From positions 1 to 64,000 of the forward strand of contig NZ_JAEDAE010000012.1 in NCBI RefSeq assembly GCF_016056375.1: a DNA stretch of 64,000 bases, read 5' to 3'. The notes beneath the pieces were generated by a model, which saw only the letters and a list, made by a program, of their open reading frames with translations, was not told where the DNA came from and did not search any database. Shown one piece after another: positions 25,961-33,645 of this stretch; the first letter of the stretch is position 1; each line of letters opens with the position of its first letter. The position numbers and the translations under genes were made by a program. Source of the DNA: Hymenobacter negativus. Lineage in GTDB: Bacteria > Bacteroidota > Bacteroidia > Cytophagales > Hymenobacteraceae.

Positions 25961-26032
25961 GGTATTCGGTATTGGGTATTCGGTGGTCTGATACACGTTT
26001 ATCGGACTACCGGATACCTAATACCGAATACC
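25961..26032 (+). repeat. 32-bp inverted repeat of GGTATTCGG words, wobble-compatible
   Basis: Arms 25961-25992 and 26001-26032 enclose an 8-base loop. They match at 28 of 32 positions. All four mismatches become G-U or U-G pairs in the plus-strand RNA, the strand transcribed here. It fills the gap between the IDH gene and the DUF1573 lipoprotein gene. Confidence 0.85.
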
Positions 26033-26042
26033 AAAAACTGAA

Positions 26043-26543
26043 ATGAAACAATACCTCATACTAGCCGCAGCGCTCCTGCTCGGAGCCTGCAACCACGACA
26101 AAACCGCCGAAGTAGGCACCGAAGGCGTTAACGCCGCCGCCACCGTCGAATCTGACGCCGCCAACCCCACCGTGGACAACCCCAATGTGGTGAGCGACGA
26201 AGCCGCCGTGAACCCCAACGCCCCGGTGATGAAATTCGCCGAGGCCGAATTTGATTTCGGTGATATTCAGCCCGATACCAAAGTACACCACACGTTTACC
26301 TTCACCAATACCGGCAAGTCGCCGCTGCTGATTGAGGACGCCACCGCTTCGTGCGGCTGCACCACCCCTAGCTGGACCAAGGAGCCCGTGGCTCCCGGGG
26401 CCCAGGGCAAGATGGAAGTGCAGTTCGATAGCCGCGGTAAGCAGGGCATCATCAGCAAGCAGGTAGCGGTGCGGGCCAACACGCAGCCTACCATCACCAC
26501 CATTCTCATCAAAGGCAACGTACTCACTCCCAAGGCCAACTAG
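26043..26543 (+). CDS. DUF1573 lipoprotein
   Basis: 166 residues. A lipoprotein signal ends at LLLGAC (Cys17). A spacer rich in Ala/Asn/Val follows, then the DUF1573 immunoglobulin-like domain (about 60-160; FDFGDIQPDTKVHHTFTFTN, SCGCTTPSW, VQFDSRGKQG). DUF1573 proteins are common exported Bacteroidota proteins of unknown function. It is followed closely by yajC. Confidence 0.87.
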   Translation: MKQYLILAAALLLGACNHDKTAEVGTEGVNAAATVESDAANPTVDNPNVVSDEAAVNPNAPVMKFAEAEFDFGDIQPDTKVHHTFTFTNTGKSPLLIEDATASCGCTTPSWTKEPVAPGAQGKMEVQFDSRGKQGIISKQVAVRANTQPTITTILIKGNVLTPKAN

Positions 26544-26570
26544 CCTTTTCAAGCTTCTTATTCCAACACC

Positions 26571-26906
26571 ATGTTCCTGACCCTTTTGCTGCAAGCCGCC
26601 GGCGGCACCGACTACGCCCAGCCGCTTTTCCTGCTGATTGCCGCTGGCGTCTTTTATTTCTTCATGATTCGGCCGCAGCAAAAGCGGTCGAACGATGCCA
26701 AAGCTTTTCGCCAGTCGCTGACCAAGGGCTCACGCATTGTCACCATCGGCGGCCTGCACGGCCTGATTGTGGAGCTCACCGACGACACCGTAGTGGTAGA
26801 AGTAGACCGCGGCACCAAGCTGCGGTTCGACCGCTCGGCCATTGCTCGCGAAGTGGGCAACAAAGCCAACACTGCTACCGGTACCGACGCCATTACCGCC
26901 GCCTAA
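26571..26906 (+). CDS. yajC: Preprotein translocase accessory subunit YajC
   Basis: 111 residues. One N-terminal membrane helix (about 18-38, LFLLIAAGVFYFFMIRPQQK) with the diagnostic FMIRPQQKR, then a basic cytoplasmic domain (GSRIVTIGGLHGLIVEL). It associates with SecDF in the inner membrane. The next gene starts 3 bases after its stop, suggesting translational coupling. Confidence 0.94.
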   Translation: MFLTLLLQAAGGTDYAQPLFLLIAAGVFYFFMIRPQQKRSNDAKAFRQSLTKGSRIVTIGGLHGLIVELTDDTVVVEVDRGTKLRFDRSAIAREVGNKANTATGTDAITAA

Positions 26907-26909
26907 GCC

Positions 26910-27596
26910 ATGGACGGGCCGCTGAATCGGGCAAGCTGGCTGCTGCGCTGGTTCGTGCGTCCCTTCGCGGGCCAGGAGCCCAGCTTCTACCGGGCCATCA
27001 CGGCCTGCCTACTGGCGGCGGGCCTGTTCTGGCAGATGAACGCCCTGAACAAAACCTACACCACCCGCATCAACTTCCCGCTGGCCTGGCACTACGACTC
27101 GGTGCATTACGTGCCCCTGCGGCCGTTGCCGGCGGCATTGCCCGTTACGGTCACAGGCCAGGGCTGGCGGCTGCTGCGTGCCAACCTGGGCTGGGGCACC
27201 CATCCCGCCGACCTACGCCCCGTGCCGCTGCCCGGCACCCGCTACCTGCCCGCTACCGCTTGGCACCGCGGCCTGCAAAACGCCCTAGAAGGCGTGCAGG
27301 TAACCGAATGGGCCGGCGATACCCTGCGCCTCACCTTCGACCGCTACGCCACCCGCCGCTTGCCGCTGACGCTGCCGCCGGATTCGGCCAAGCGCTACAA
27401 GGCCAGCTTCACGCCCGCGATGGTGACGTTTCGAGGACCGGCCAGCCTGGTAAATGAGTTGCCCAGCCCCTACCCTGTTGTGCCGCCGCAGCCCTCGGCC
27501 CGTGGCAAGGCGGAGGAAGTTGAGGCCGACGTGAAAACGCCGGCCCGAATTCGGGCCTCCGTGCCCACGGTGCGCCTGCGCCAGACCCGACGCTAG
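26910..27596 (+). CDS. YbbR/CdaR-like protein
   Basis: 228 residues. A short N-terminal cytoplasmic part, one membrane helix (about 30-48) and an external beta-rich region. In Bacteroidota a YbbR-like protein commonly lies between yajC and coaE, which is the main basis for the call; sequence similarity is weak (FPLAWHYDSVHYVPLRPLP..LPVTVTGQGW). No cyclic-di-AMP synthase is nearby. Function unknown. Confidence 0.7.
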   Translation: MDGPLNRASWLLRWFVRPFAGQEPSFYRAITACLLAAGLFWQMNALNKTYTTRINFPLAWHYDSVHYVPLRPLPAALPVTVTGQGWRLLRANLGWGTHPADLRPVPLPGTRYLPATAWHRGLQNALEGVQVTEWAGDTLRLTFDRYATRRLPLTLPPDSAKRYKASFTPAMVTFRGPASLVNELPSPYPVVPPQPSARGKAEEVEADVKTPARIRASVPTVRLRQTRR

Positions 27597-27637
27597 CAGG
27601 CTTCCAGCCCATCTTTCACTCACCTTCCTATTTCTCC

Positions 27638-28231
27638 ATGTTGCGCATCGGCATCACCGGCGGCATCGGTTCGGGCAAAAGCATTGTCAGCCGCTTATTT
27701 CATGCGTTGGGCGTGCCCATCTACGATGCCGACACCCGCGCCCGCTGGGTGATGGAAAACGACGTGGAACTGCGTCAGCAGCTCACCGACGCCTTTGGCC
27801 CCAGCACTTACGATGCTACTGGGCGTCTCAACCGGCCGGTATTAGCCGGCACCGTGTTCAACAACCCGGCTTTGCTGGCCCAGCTCAATGGCTTGGTTCA
27901 CCCGCACGTAGGCACCGATTTTGAGCGTTGGGCCGAAGCACAGGCGCAGGCCGGCCACCCCTACGTGCTCAAGGAAGCCGCTCTGATGTTTGAAGCCGGC
28001 TCCTACAAGCAGCTCGACCGCGTCATCACCGTGTTTGCGCCGCTAGCGGTGCGCGCAGCCCGCGTGCTACAGCGCGACCCGCACCGCTCGCCCGCCGACG
28101 TACAGGCCATCATGGCCAAGCAGCTCAGCGAGGAAGAGAAAATGGCGCGCGCCAACTACGTGCTTACCAACGATGACGTGCAGCCCCTGCTGCCGCAGGT
28201 GCTGGCGTTGCACGCGGCCTTCAGCGCGTAA
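27638..28231 (+). CDS. coaE: Dephospho-CoA kinase
   Basis: 197 residues. The P-loop is GITGGIGSGKSIV, followed by YDADTRAR and the LVHPHV motif. It phosphorylates the 3'-hydroxyl of dephospho-CoA using ATP, the last step of CoA synthesis. Other pantothenate genes (panC, panD) lie in the window at about 40 kb. It is the last gene of the yajC-ybbR-coaE run. Confidence 0.95.
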   Translation: MLRIGITGGIGSGKSIVSRLFHALGVPIYDADTRARWVMENDVELRQQLTDAFGPSTYDATGRLNRPVLAGTVFNNPALLAQLNGLVHPHVGTDFERWAEAQAQAGHPYVLKEAALMFEAGSYKQLDRVITVFAPLAVRAARVLQRDPHRSPADVQAIMAKQLSEEEKMARANYVLTNDDVQPLLPQVLALHAAFSA

Positions 28232-28244
28232 ACTGGTACCCCCT

Positions 28245-28285
28245 AAATCAAGAAAGACTGCCTCTCGCGGGGCAGCCTTATCCTT
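28245..28285. terminator. Possible terminator between convergent genes
   Basis: An imperfect hairpin with GACTGCC and GGCAGCC arms lies between coaE and the ArsR-type gene. The T-run is short, so this is tentative. Confidence 0.35.
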
Positions 28286-28301
28286 CGGACGCTGGGAAAG
28301 C

Positions 28302-28622
28302 CTAGATGCGGCCGGAATAATCTTCTAAAGTATCAATCACTTTCAGGAGCTGGGGCACCGCCAGTGAGTAATAAATCTTCGTGCCGATTTTGCTGGACTT
28401 CAGCACACCCCGGTCTTTGAGGGTAATGAGGTGCTGCGATGCAATGGCTTGGGGCAAATCAAGCGCTTGGTAGATATCAGTCACCGACATTTGGGTGTCT
28501 TTGCCCTTGGTTTTTCCCAGCAGGTCCACGATAGCAAGACGCTTAGGATGAGAGAGAACCTTGAGCATAGCCGCGGCGCGGTCCAACTGTTGCGCTTCTA
28601 CACGCGAGTGTAATGGTTTCAT
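28302..28622 (-). CDS. ArsR-type winged-helix transcriptional regulator
   Basis: 106 residues from the ATG at 28622. The ArsR/SmtB helix-turn-helix is clear (MLKVLSHPKRLAIVDLLG, LDLPQAIASQHLITLKDRGVLKSSKIGTKIYY). The usual metal-binding cysteines (CVC in the recognition helix) are absent, so it may sense something else. It lies divergent from the glutamate-type dehydrogenase gene, separated by an AT-rich 245-base region that could hold its operator. Confidence 0.88.
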   Translation of the reverse strand: MKPLHSRVEAQQLDRAAAMLKVLSHPKRLAIVDLLGKTKGKDTQMSVTDIYQALDLPQAIASQHLITLKDRGVLKSSKIGTKIYYSLAVPQLLKVIDTLEDYSGRI

Positions 28623-28818
28623 GAAATCGATAAAAAGTGAAGGGGAGGTTGGAAGAGTAGGATAAATGCAATACAGTGGCACTACCGTGGTAGTTCCTAA
28701 TCATTACGCAAAATAGGGGTAAAGGGGTTTGTTATTCCTAAAATACTTTAATATTCACACATTTTCATTTCTTTCTGAAATGCTATTTTTGGTCTCCAGT
28801 CACTTCAGAGACGGGCGC

Positions 28819-28826
28819 TACCTTTG
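28819..28826 (+). promoter_or_regulatory. -7 box TACCTTTG of the dehydrogenase gene
   Basis: Exact -7 consensus 41 bases before the ATG at 28868. The nearest TTG is too far upstream, so the -33 element is weak or different. Confidence 0.5.
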
Positions 28827-28867
28827 TAGTTCTGCTTATTGGCAGTTTTTCTTATCCATTTCGCTAT

Positions 28868-30097
28868 ATGCTCGACCTGCTCACCAAGTTTGAAAATAAA
28901 CGCCCCGAAATCGTCTTTGAATGGAAAGACGCCGAAACTGAAGCCGAAGGCTGGGTCGTCATAAACTCCTTACGGGGCGGAGCCGCCGGCGGGGGTACCC
29001 GCATGCGAAAAGGCCTGGACAAGCGCGAAGTAGAGAGCCTGGCCAAGACCATGGAGGTGAAGTTCACGGTGTCCGGGCCAGCTATTGGCGGAGCCAAATC
29101 AGGCATCAACTTCGACCCGCAGGACCCCCGCAAGCGCGGCGTGCTGGAGCGCTGGTACCGGGCCGTGTTTCCGCTGCTGAAAAATTATTACGGCACCGGC
29201 GGCGACCTCAACGTGGACGAAATCCACGAAGTCATTGCCATTACCGAAGAGTACGGCCTCTGGCACCCGCAGGAAGGCGTGGTGAACGGCCATTATCACG
29301 CCACCGAGCCCCAGAAAATTCAGAAGCTCGGCCAGCTGCGCCAGGGCGTTATCAAGGTGGTGGAAGACGCCACGTTCTCGCCCGACCTGGCCCGCAAATA
29401 CACCGTGGCCGACCTCATCACCGGCTACGGCGTGGCCGAGGCCGTGCGCCACTACTACCGCCTCTGGCCCGGCACCGAGCTGCGCGGGCAGCGCGCCATC
29501 ATCCAGGGCTGGGGCAACGTGGGCGCGGCGGCGGCCTATTACCTGGCCGGACAGGGTGTGCGCATAGTGGGCATCATCGACCGGGCCGGGGGCCTGCTGA
29601 GCACCGAGGGCCTCGGTCTGGAAGAAATCCGCGCGCTGCTGCTGGCCCGCCAGGGCAATGCGTTGGCAGCCGATAACCTGCTCTCCTTCGAGGAAGTGAA
29701 TGAGAAAGTGTGGTCCATGGGGGCCGATATTTTTATTCCGGCCGCGGCCTCGCGCCTCATGACGCGCGCGCAGGTGGAGCAGCTCGTAGCAGGCGGCCTC
29801 AAGGTCATTAGCTGCGGGGCCAACGTGCCGTTTGCCGACCCTGAGATTTTCTTCGGCCCCACCGGTGTATTTGCCGATGAGCGCACGGCCGTCATCCCCG
29901 ATTTTATCGCCAACTGCGGCATGGCCCGCGTGTTTGCCTACCTCATGGAAACCGGCGCCGAAATCACCGACCAGGCCATTTTTGCCGATACCTCGCGCAT
30001 CATCGGCGCGGCCCTGGAGCGCACGCACGCCGAGAACGCGCAGCCCACCGGCATCGCGCAGCGCTCGTTCGAGATGGCACTGCGCCAGCTGGTATAG
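28868..30097 (+). CDS. Glutamate dehydrogenase-type Glu/Leu/Phe/Val dehydrogenase
   Basis: 409 residues, matching the length of bacterial NAD-type glutamate dehydrogenases. GGTRMRKGL and SGPAIGGAKSGI hold the conserved Lys residues, TGGDLNVDE is conserved, and QGWGNVGAAAAYYLAG is the NAD-binding Rossmann motif. It interconverts glutamate and 2-oxoglutarate or a related pair. It could use another amino acid; a leucine-type paralogue lies at 21960. The ArsR-type gene is divergent upstream. Confidence 0.87.
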   Translation: MLDLLTKFENKRPEIVFEWKDAETEAEGWVVINSLRGGAAGGGTRMRKGLDKREVESLAKTMEVKFTVSGPAIGGAKSGINFDPQDPRKRGVLERWYRAVFPLLKNYYGTGGDLNVDEIHEVIAITEEYGLWHPQEGVVNGHYHATEPQKIQKLGQLRQGVIKVVEDATFSPDLARKYTVADLITGYGVAEAVRHYYRLWPGTELRGQRAIIQGWGNVGAAAAYYLAGQGVRIVGIIDRAGGLLSTEGLGLEEIRALLLARQGNALAADNLLSFEEVNEKVWSMGADIFIPAAASRLMTRAQVEQLVAGGLKVISCGANVPFADPEIFFGPTGVFADERTAVIPDFIANCGMARVFAYLMETGAEITDQAIFADTSRIIGAALERTHAENAQPTGIAQRSFEMALRQLV

Positions 30098-30128
30098 GGC
30101 TCATTAAGAGCGTAAAATCCCTGTTTTT

Positions 30129-30226
30129 CATCCTGAATGTAGCGAAGGCCTCGGTCACATTTGCAGCCGTTTGTTTACCGCAAACGATTTCGGCGTGATA
30201 AAGTCCTTCGCTACGCTCAGGTTGAC
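30129..30226. repeat. REP-like inverted repeat
   Basis: The left arm (30129-30158, CATCCTGAATGTAGCGAAGG...) and right arm (30195-30226, ...CCTTCGCTACGCTCAGGTTGAC) are imperfect reverse complements. The right arm closely matches 2728-2760. It lies between two plus-strand genes. Confidence 0.8.
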
Positions 30227-30289
30227 AGACGAAATTCCTTTCAACCGGCAGCATTTTTATTTGGTAACAAATCGATAACTTTGACGCCC

Positions 30290-30328
30290 TACTTTTGGTC
30301 GCCCCACATTTGGGGCGATTTTGTTTTT
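30290..30328 (+). promoter_or_regulatory. -7 box followed at once by a terminator-like hairpin
   Basis: TACTTTTG (30290-30297) is followed by an 8-bp perfect stem (TCGCCCCA/TGGGGCGA, 30299-30318) and then TTTTGTTTTT. If the box is a promoter, the hairpin lies at the very 5' end of the LOG-family mRNA and could attenuate it. Alternatively it is simply a late terminator for the upstream gene. Confidence 0.5.
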
Positions 30329-30351
30329 GAAGGAACTCCCAACTGAACACT

Positions 30352-31221
30352 ATGTCTACACTGAAAAAACCGAAAACCAGCAAAACCAAAGTTGCTGACG
30401 ACATGCTGAATGCCGGCAGCGGCAAAACCATCAAGCAGCCAAACGTTAACGACGATAAACTCACCTCCATCACGGAGATGCGCCAGAATACCAACGGCCA
30501 GACCGCCATGGCCCTCGAAGACGAGCAGCGCCTGCGCAAAGCCTTCGTAGACAAGGACTGGAACGAAATCAAAATCGCCGACTCTTGGCAGATTTTCAAG
30601 GTGATGGCCGAGTTCGTGGAGGGCTTCGAGAAGATGTCCAAAATTGGCCCTTGCGTGAGCATCTTCGGCTCGGCCCGCACCAAGCCCGAAAACCCCTATT
30701 ACCAGATGGCCGAGGAAATTGCGGCCAAGCTGGTGCGCCACGGCTACGGCGTTATCACGGGGGGCGGCCCCGGCATCATGGAAGCCGGCAACAAAGGTGC
30801 CCGCTCCGAGGGCGGTAAGTCGGTGGGCCTCAACATTGAGCTGCCCTTCGAACAGACCCACAACATCTACATCGACCAGGACAAGTGCATCGACTTCGAT
30901 TACTTCTTCGTGCGCAAGGTGATGTTTGTGAAGTACGCGCAGGCCTTCGTGGGCATGCCCGGCGGTTTCGGCACCCTCGATGAGCTGTTTGAGGCCATGA
31001 CTCTGATTCAGACCAAGAAAATCAGCCGCTTCCCCATCGTGCTGGTGGGCTCGGCCTACTGGAATGGCCTGTTTAAGTGGATTGAGGACGTGATGCTGCA
31101 CGAGGAGCACAACATCTCGCCCGAGGACATGAACCTGGTGCAGATTGTGGACGATGCCAGCGAAGCCGTGAAAATCATCGACGACTTCTACCACAAGTAC
31201 CTGCTGTCGCCGAACTTCTAG
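30352..31221 (+). CDS. LOG-family protein (TIGR00730-like Rossmann fold)
   Basis: 289 residues. A basic, disordered N-terminal part (about 1-70) precedes the LOG domain. The two diagnostic motifs are GGGPGIMEAGNKGA and PGGFGTLDELFE. LOG proteins are nucleoside 5'-monophosphate phosphoribohydrolases; some release cytokinin-type bases. The N-terminal extension is longer than in minimal LOG proteins but usual in this phylum. Physiological substrate uncertain. Confidence 0.9.
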   Translation: MSTLKKPKTSKTKVADDMLNAGSGKTIKQPNVNDDKLTSITEMRQNTNGQTAMALEDEQRLRKAFVDKDWNEIKIADSWQIFKVMAEFVEGFEKMSKIGPCVSIFGSARTKPENPYYQMAEEIAAKLVRHGYGVITGGGPGIMEAGNKGARSEGGKSVGLNIELPFEQTHNIYIDQDKCIDFDYFFVRKVMFVKYAQAFVGMPGGFGTLDELFEAMTLIQTKKISRFPIVLVGSAYWNGLFKWIEDVMLHEEHNISPEDMNLVQIVDDASEAVKIIDDFYHKYLLSPNF

Positions 31222-31249
31222 ACCATTTGGTCGTTATTTAAATATCAAG

Positions 31250-31279
31250 AAAGCCGGGCCGTGAGGTTCGGCTTTTTTG
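31250..31279 (+). terminator. Terminator after the LOG-family gene
   Basis: AAGCCG/CGGCTT stem with a six-T tail, 30 bases after the stop codon. Confidence 0.7.
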
Positions 31280-31319
31280 TTGAACGCTGTGCCATTTTTG
31301 CGTTTGATATCCCCCGCTA

Positions 31320-32507
31320 ATGTCCAATGCCAATTCGCTGATTGAGTACGATTACCTCATTGTAGGCGGCGGCGCGGCGGGCCTGAGCCTGGCGTACCAC
31401 GTAGCGCAAGAGCCGCGGCTGGCCCTCAAGAAGGTACTGATTATCGAACCCGAAGCCAAGACGCAAAACGACCGCACGTGGTCGTTCTGGGCCGATGAGC
31501 CAAGCATGTTCGACGGCATTGTGGCGCACGAGTGGCGCAAAATTGCCTTCCGTAGCCCCGGCTTCGAGCGCGTGCTTGATTTGGGGCGCTACCGTTACAA
31601 AACCATCAATGGACTTGATTACTACCGCTTCGTGCAGCAGGCACTGGCTAATAATCCGCAGTTTACCTGGGTGCGGGCCACAGTAACCAGCCTGGAAAAT
31701 GCCAATGGTGGGGTGCGGGTTCGGAGCAGTAAGGGCGACTTCAGGGCCCGCTACGCCTTCGACAGCCGCCCGCCGGACTTGGCGCAGCTAAAGCAGCCCG
31801 AGAAGCACCGCTACCTGTTGCAGCACTTCGTGGGATGGGAAATTGAGGCGGATACCGATGTCTTCGACCCAACGACGGTGGAGTTCATGGACTTTCGCGG
31901 CGCGCAGCAGCACGAGGCGCGGTTTATCTACGTGCTGCCTTTCTCGAATCGTAAAGCGCTGATTGAATACACGTTGTTTTCAGAAAACGTCTTGCCCAAA
32001 GCCGAATACGAAGCGGCTATTCGAGAATATCTGGGCAATACGTTGGGCCTGAAAACTTACCGCATTATAGCCGAAGAAGTGGGCGCAATTCCGATGACAG
32101 ACCACCCGTTGCCCGCCCACAACGGCGCGCACATCATCAACCTGGGCACGCGGGGCGGACGGGCCAAGCCCAGCACCGGCTACGCTTTCAAGCGCATTCA
32201 GCAGCACTCGGCGCGACTGGTAGCGGCGCTGGCGAAAACCGGCCGCCCGCCCGCCGATGCCACGGGCGACAAATGGCAGTTCCAACTATTTGATACGCTG
32301 CTGCTCGACATCATGCAGCGCCGGGGCGAAACCACGCGCGACATCTTCCGGCAGCTGTTTGAGCGCAATCCCATAGAGCGCATTTTCCGCTTTCTGGATG
32401 AACAGACTTCCTGGGCCGACAACCTACGGGTGATGAATTCGGTATCGGCCGGGCCGTTTATGCGGTCCATCGGGCAGGTGCTGCGCGGCCGGCCGGGGCG
32501 GCGTTGA
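31320..32507 (+). CDS. crtY: Lycopene cyclase (CrtY-type)
   Basis: 395 residues. The FAD/NAD-binding motif YLIVGGGAAGLSLAYH opens the protein. DRTWSFW is typical of CrtY-type lycopene beta-cyclases, and FMDFR and LPFSNRKALIEYTLFS match the family. It converts lycopene to beta-carotene-type rings, in keeping with pigmented Hymenobacter. No other carotenoid genes (crtB, crtI, crtZ) occur in the window, so the gene stands alone. It ends 4 bases from the convergent ABC gene. Confidence 0.9.
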   Translation: MSNANSLIEYDYLIVGGGAAGLSLAYHVAQEPRLALKKVLIIEPEAKTQNDRTWSFWADEPSMFDGIVAHEWRKIAFRSPGFERVLDLGRYRYKTINGLDYYRFVQQALANNPQFTWVRATVTSLENANGGVRVRSSKGDFRARYAFDSRPPDLAQLKQPEKHRYLLQHFVGWEIEADTDVFDPTTVEFMDFRGAQQHEARFIYVLPFSNRKALIEYTLFSENVLPKAEYEAAIREYLGNTLGLKTYRIIAEEVGAIPMTDHPLPAHNGAHIINLGTRGGRAKPSTGYAFKRIQQHSARLVAALAKTGRPPADATGDKWQFQLFDTLLLDIMQRRGETTRDIFRQLFERNPIERIFRFLDEQTSWADNLRVMNSVSAGPFMRSIGQVLRGRPGRR

Positions 32508-32511
32508 GTCC

Positions 32512-33225
32512 TTAGCTTACCGGCCTTGGGGCCTGCTCCAGCCACGCCCGCGCCTCGCGCACCGTGGCTTCGGAAATGGGGCGCAGCTGCGGTTCTGGTT
32601 CTGACAGATTCAGCAAGTAACCGGTGAGTTCGGGCAAATTGTCGAGGTCGTGGGTGCTGCACAGCACCGTTTTATTTTCCCTAACTGTCCAGTCGTGCAC
32701 GAGGTTGAATACCTGACGACGATAGTACACATCGAGCTGCTGGGTGGGCTCATCAAGCAGATATACCTGGGCATCCTGCAGGCTGAGCTGGGCCAGCCAC
32801 ACCAGTTGCTGCTCGCCACCAGACAGCTGCGTAAAGTCGCGAGCGGCCAGGTGGGCCATGCCTACGCGAGCCAGCGCGGCATCGGCCAGCGCGTAATCAG
32901 CCGGGGCGTAGGCACTTAGCAAGCCGTGGTGGCGGTAGCGGCCCATCACGACCAGTTCGCGCACGGCAATGGCGAAATCGAGGCTGCCGCGCTGCGGCAG
33001 GTAGCCCAACAGGCCGGCCGTGGCAGCCCGGCGCAGCTCGCGCACTTCGTGGCCGTGCAACTTGGCGCTTCCCTCGTAAGGCAATTGCCCCGTGAGCACC
33101 CGAAACAGGGTGGTTTTGCCACTGCCATTGTGCCCCACCACGGCCACGAAAGCCGGCGCGGGCAGGCACAAAAAAAGGTTGCGGACCAGCACCCTACCGG
33201 GGTAGCCCGCAACCAGATTTTCCAC
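32512..33225 (-). CDS. ABC transporter ATP-binding protein
   Basis: About 237 residues. Walker A is GHNGSGKTT, the signature LSGGEQQLVWLAQ and Walker B VYLLDEPTQQLD; SSTHD-like CSTHDLD is the switch region. It resembles FecE/ZnuC-type importer ATPases, but no permease or binding protein is adjacent. The start is unclear: an ATG at 33303 lies inside a perfect inverted repeat and would add 26 residues translated from repeat DNA. The GTG at 33225, just before the conserved ENLVAGYPGR strand, is preferred. Confidence 0.85.
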   Translation of the reverse strand: MENLVAGYPGRVLVRNLFLCLPAPAFVAVVGHNGSGKTTLFRVLTGQLPYEGSAKLHGHEVRELRRAATAGLLGYLPQRGSLDFAIAVRELVVMGRYRHHGLLSAYAPADYALADAALARVGMAHLAARDFTQLSGGEQQLVWLAQLSLQDAQVYLLDEPTQQLDVYYRRQVFNLVHDWTVRENKTVLCSTHDLDNLPELTGYLLNLSEPEPQLRPISEATVREARAWLEQAPRPVS

Positions 33226-33236
33226 GCCGAGCGTGG

Positions 33237-33322
33237 GAGTTATGAGTTGAGAGTTATGAGTTATGAGTTCAGCAGGTAAGTCCTTTTTCAACTCATAACT
33301 CATAACTCTCAACTCATAACTC
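33237..33322. repeat. 33-bp perfect inverted repeat of TTATGAG words
   Basis: 33237-33269 (GAGTTATGAGTTGAGAGTTA...) and 33290-33322 are exact reverse complements over 33 bp with a 20-base loop. It lies between the DUF2795 gene and the ABC ATPase gene, both minus strand. Its left arm is 30/33 identical to the left arm at 55287. Confidence 0.9.
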
Positions 33323-33324
33323 TA

Positions 33325-33546
33325 TTAATACTCGTCCTCGTTGAACATGAAGTCCTCCTTGGTCGGGTAGTCGGGCCATACTTCTTCGATGTTTTCGTAG
33401 GGCTGGCCGTCATCCTCCAGGGCTTGCAGGTTCTCTACTACCTCCATGGGCGCACCCGAGCGGATAGAAAAGTCAATCAGTTCGTCTTTGGTGGCGGGCC
33501 AGGGAGCATCTTCCAGGTAGGAAGCCAGTTCGAGTGTCCAATACAT
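33325..33546 (-). CDS. DUF2795 small protein
   Basis: 73 residues (MYWTLELASYLEDAPWPATKDELIDFSIRSG...). It matches DUF2795, small acidic helical proteins; the Bacteroidota type has exactly this length and start. Function unknown. The stop codon lies 2 bases from the inverted repeat. Confidence 0.9.
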   Translation of the reverse strand: MYWTLELASYLEDAPWPATKDELIDFSIRSGAPMEVVENLQALEDDGQPYENIEEVWPDYPTKEDFMFNEDEY

Positions 33547-33645
33547 AGTGAAGCGGATAAAAAAGGGTGGGCGAAGGTAACAGTTTCCCGTCAAGATACA
33601 AACGGCCGGGCCGTTTCACCCGACAACGCAAATTTTTGGCCAGGG

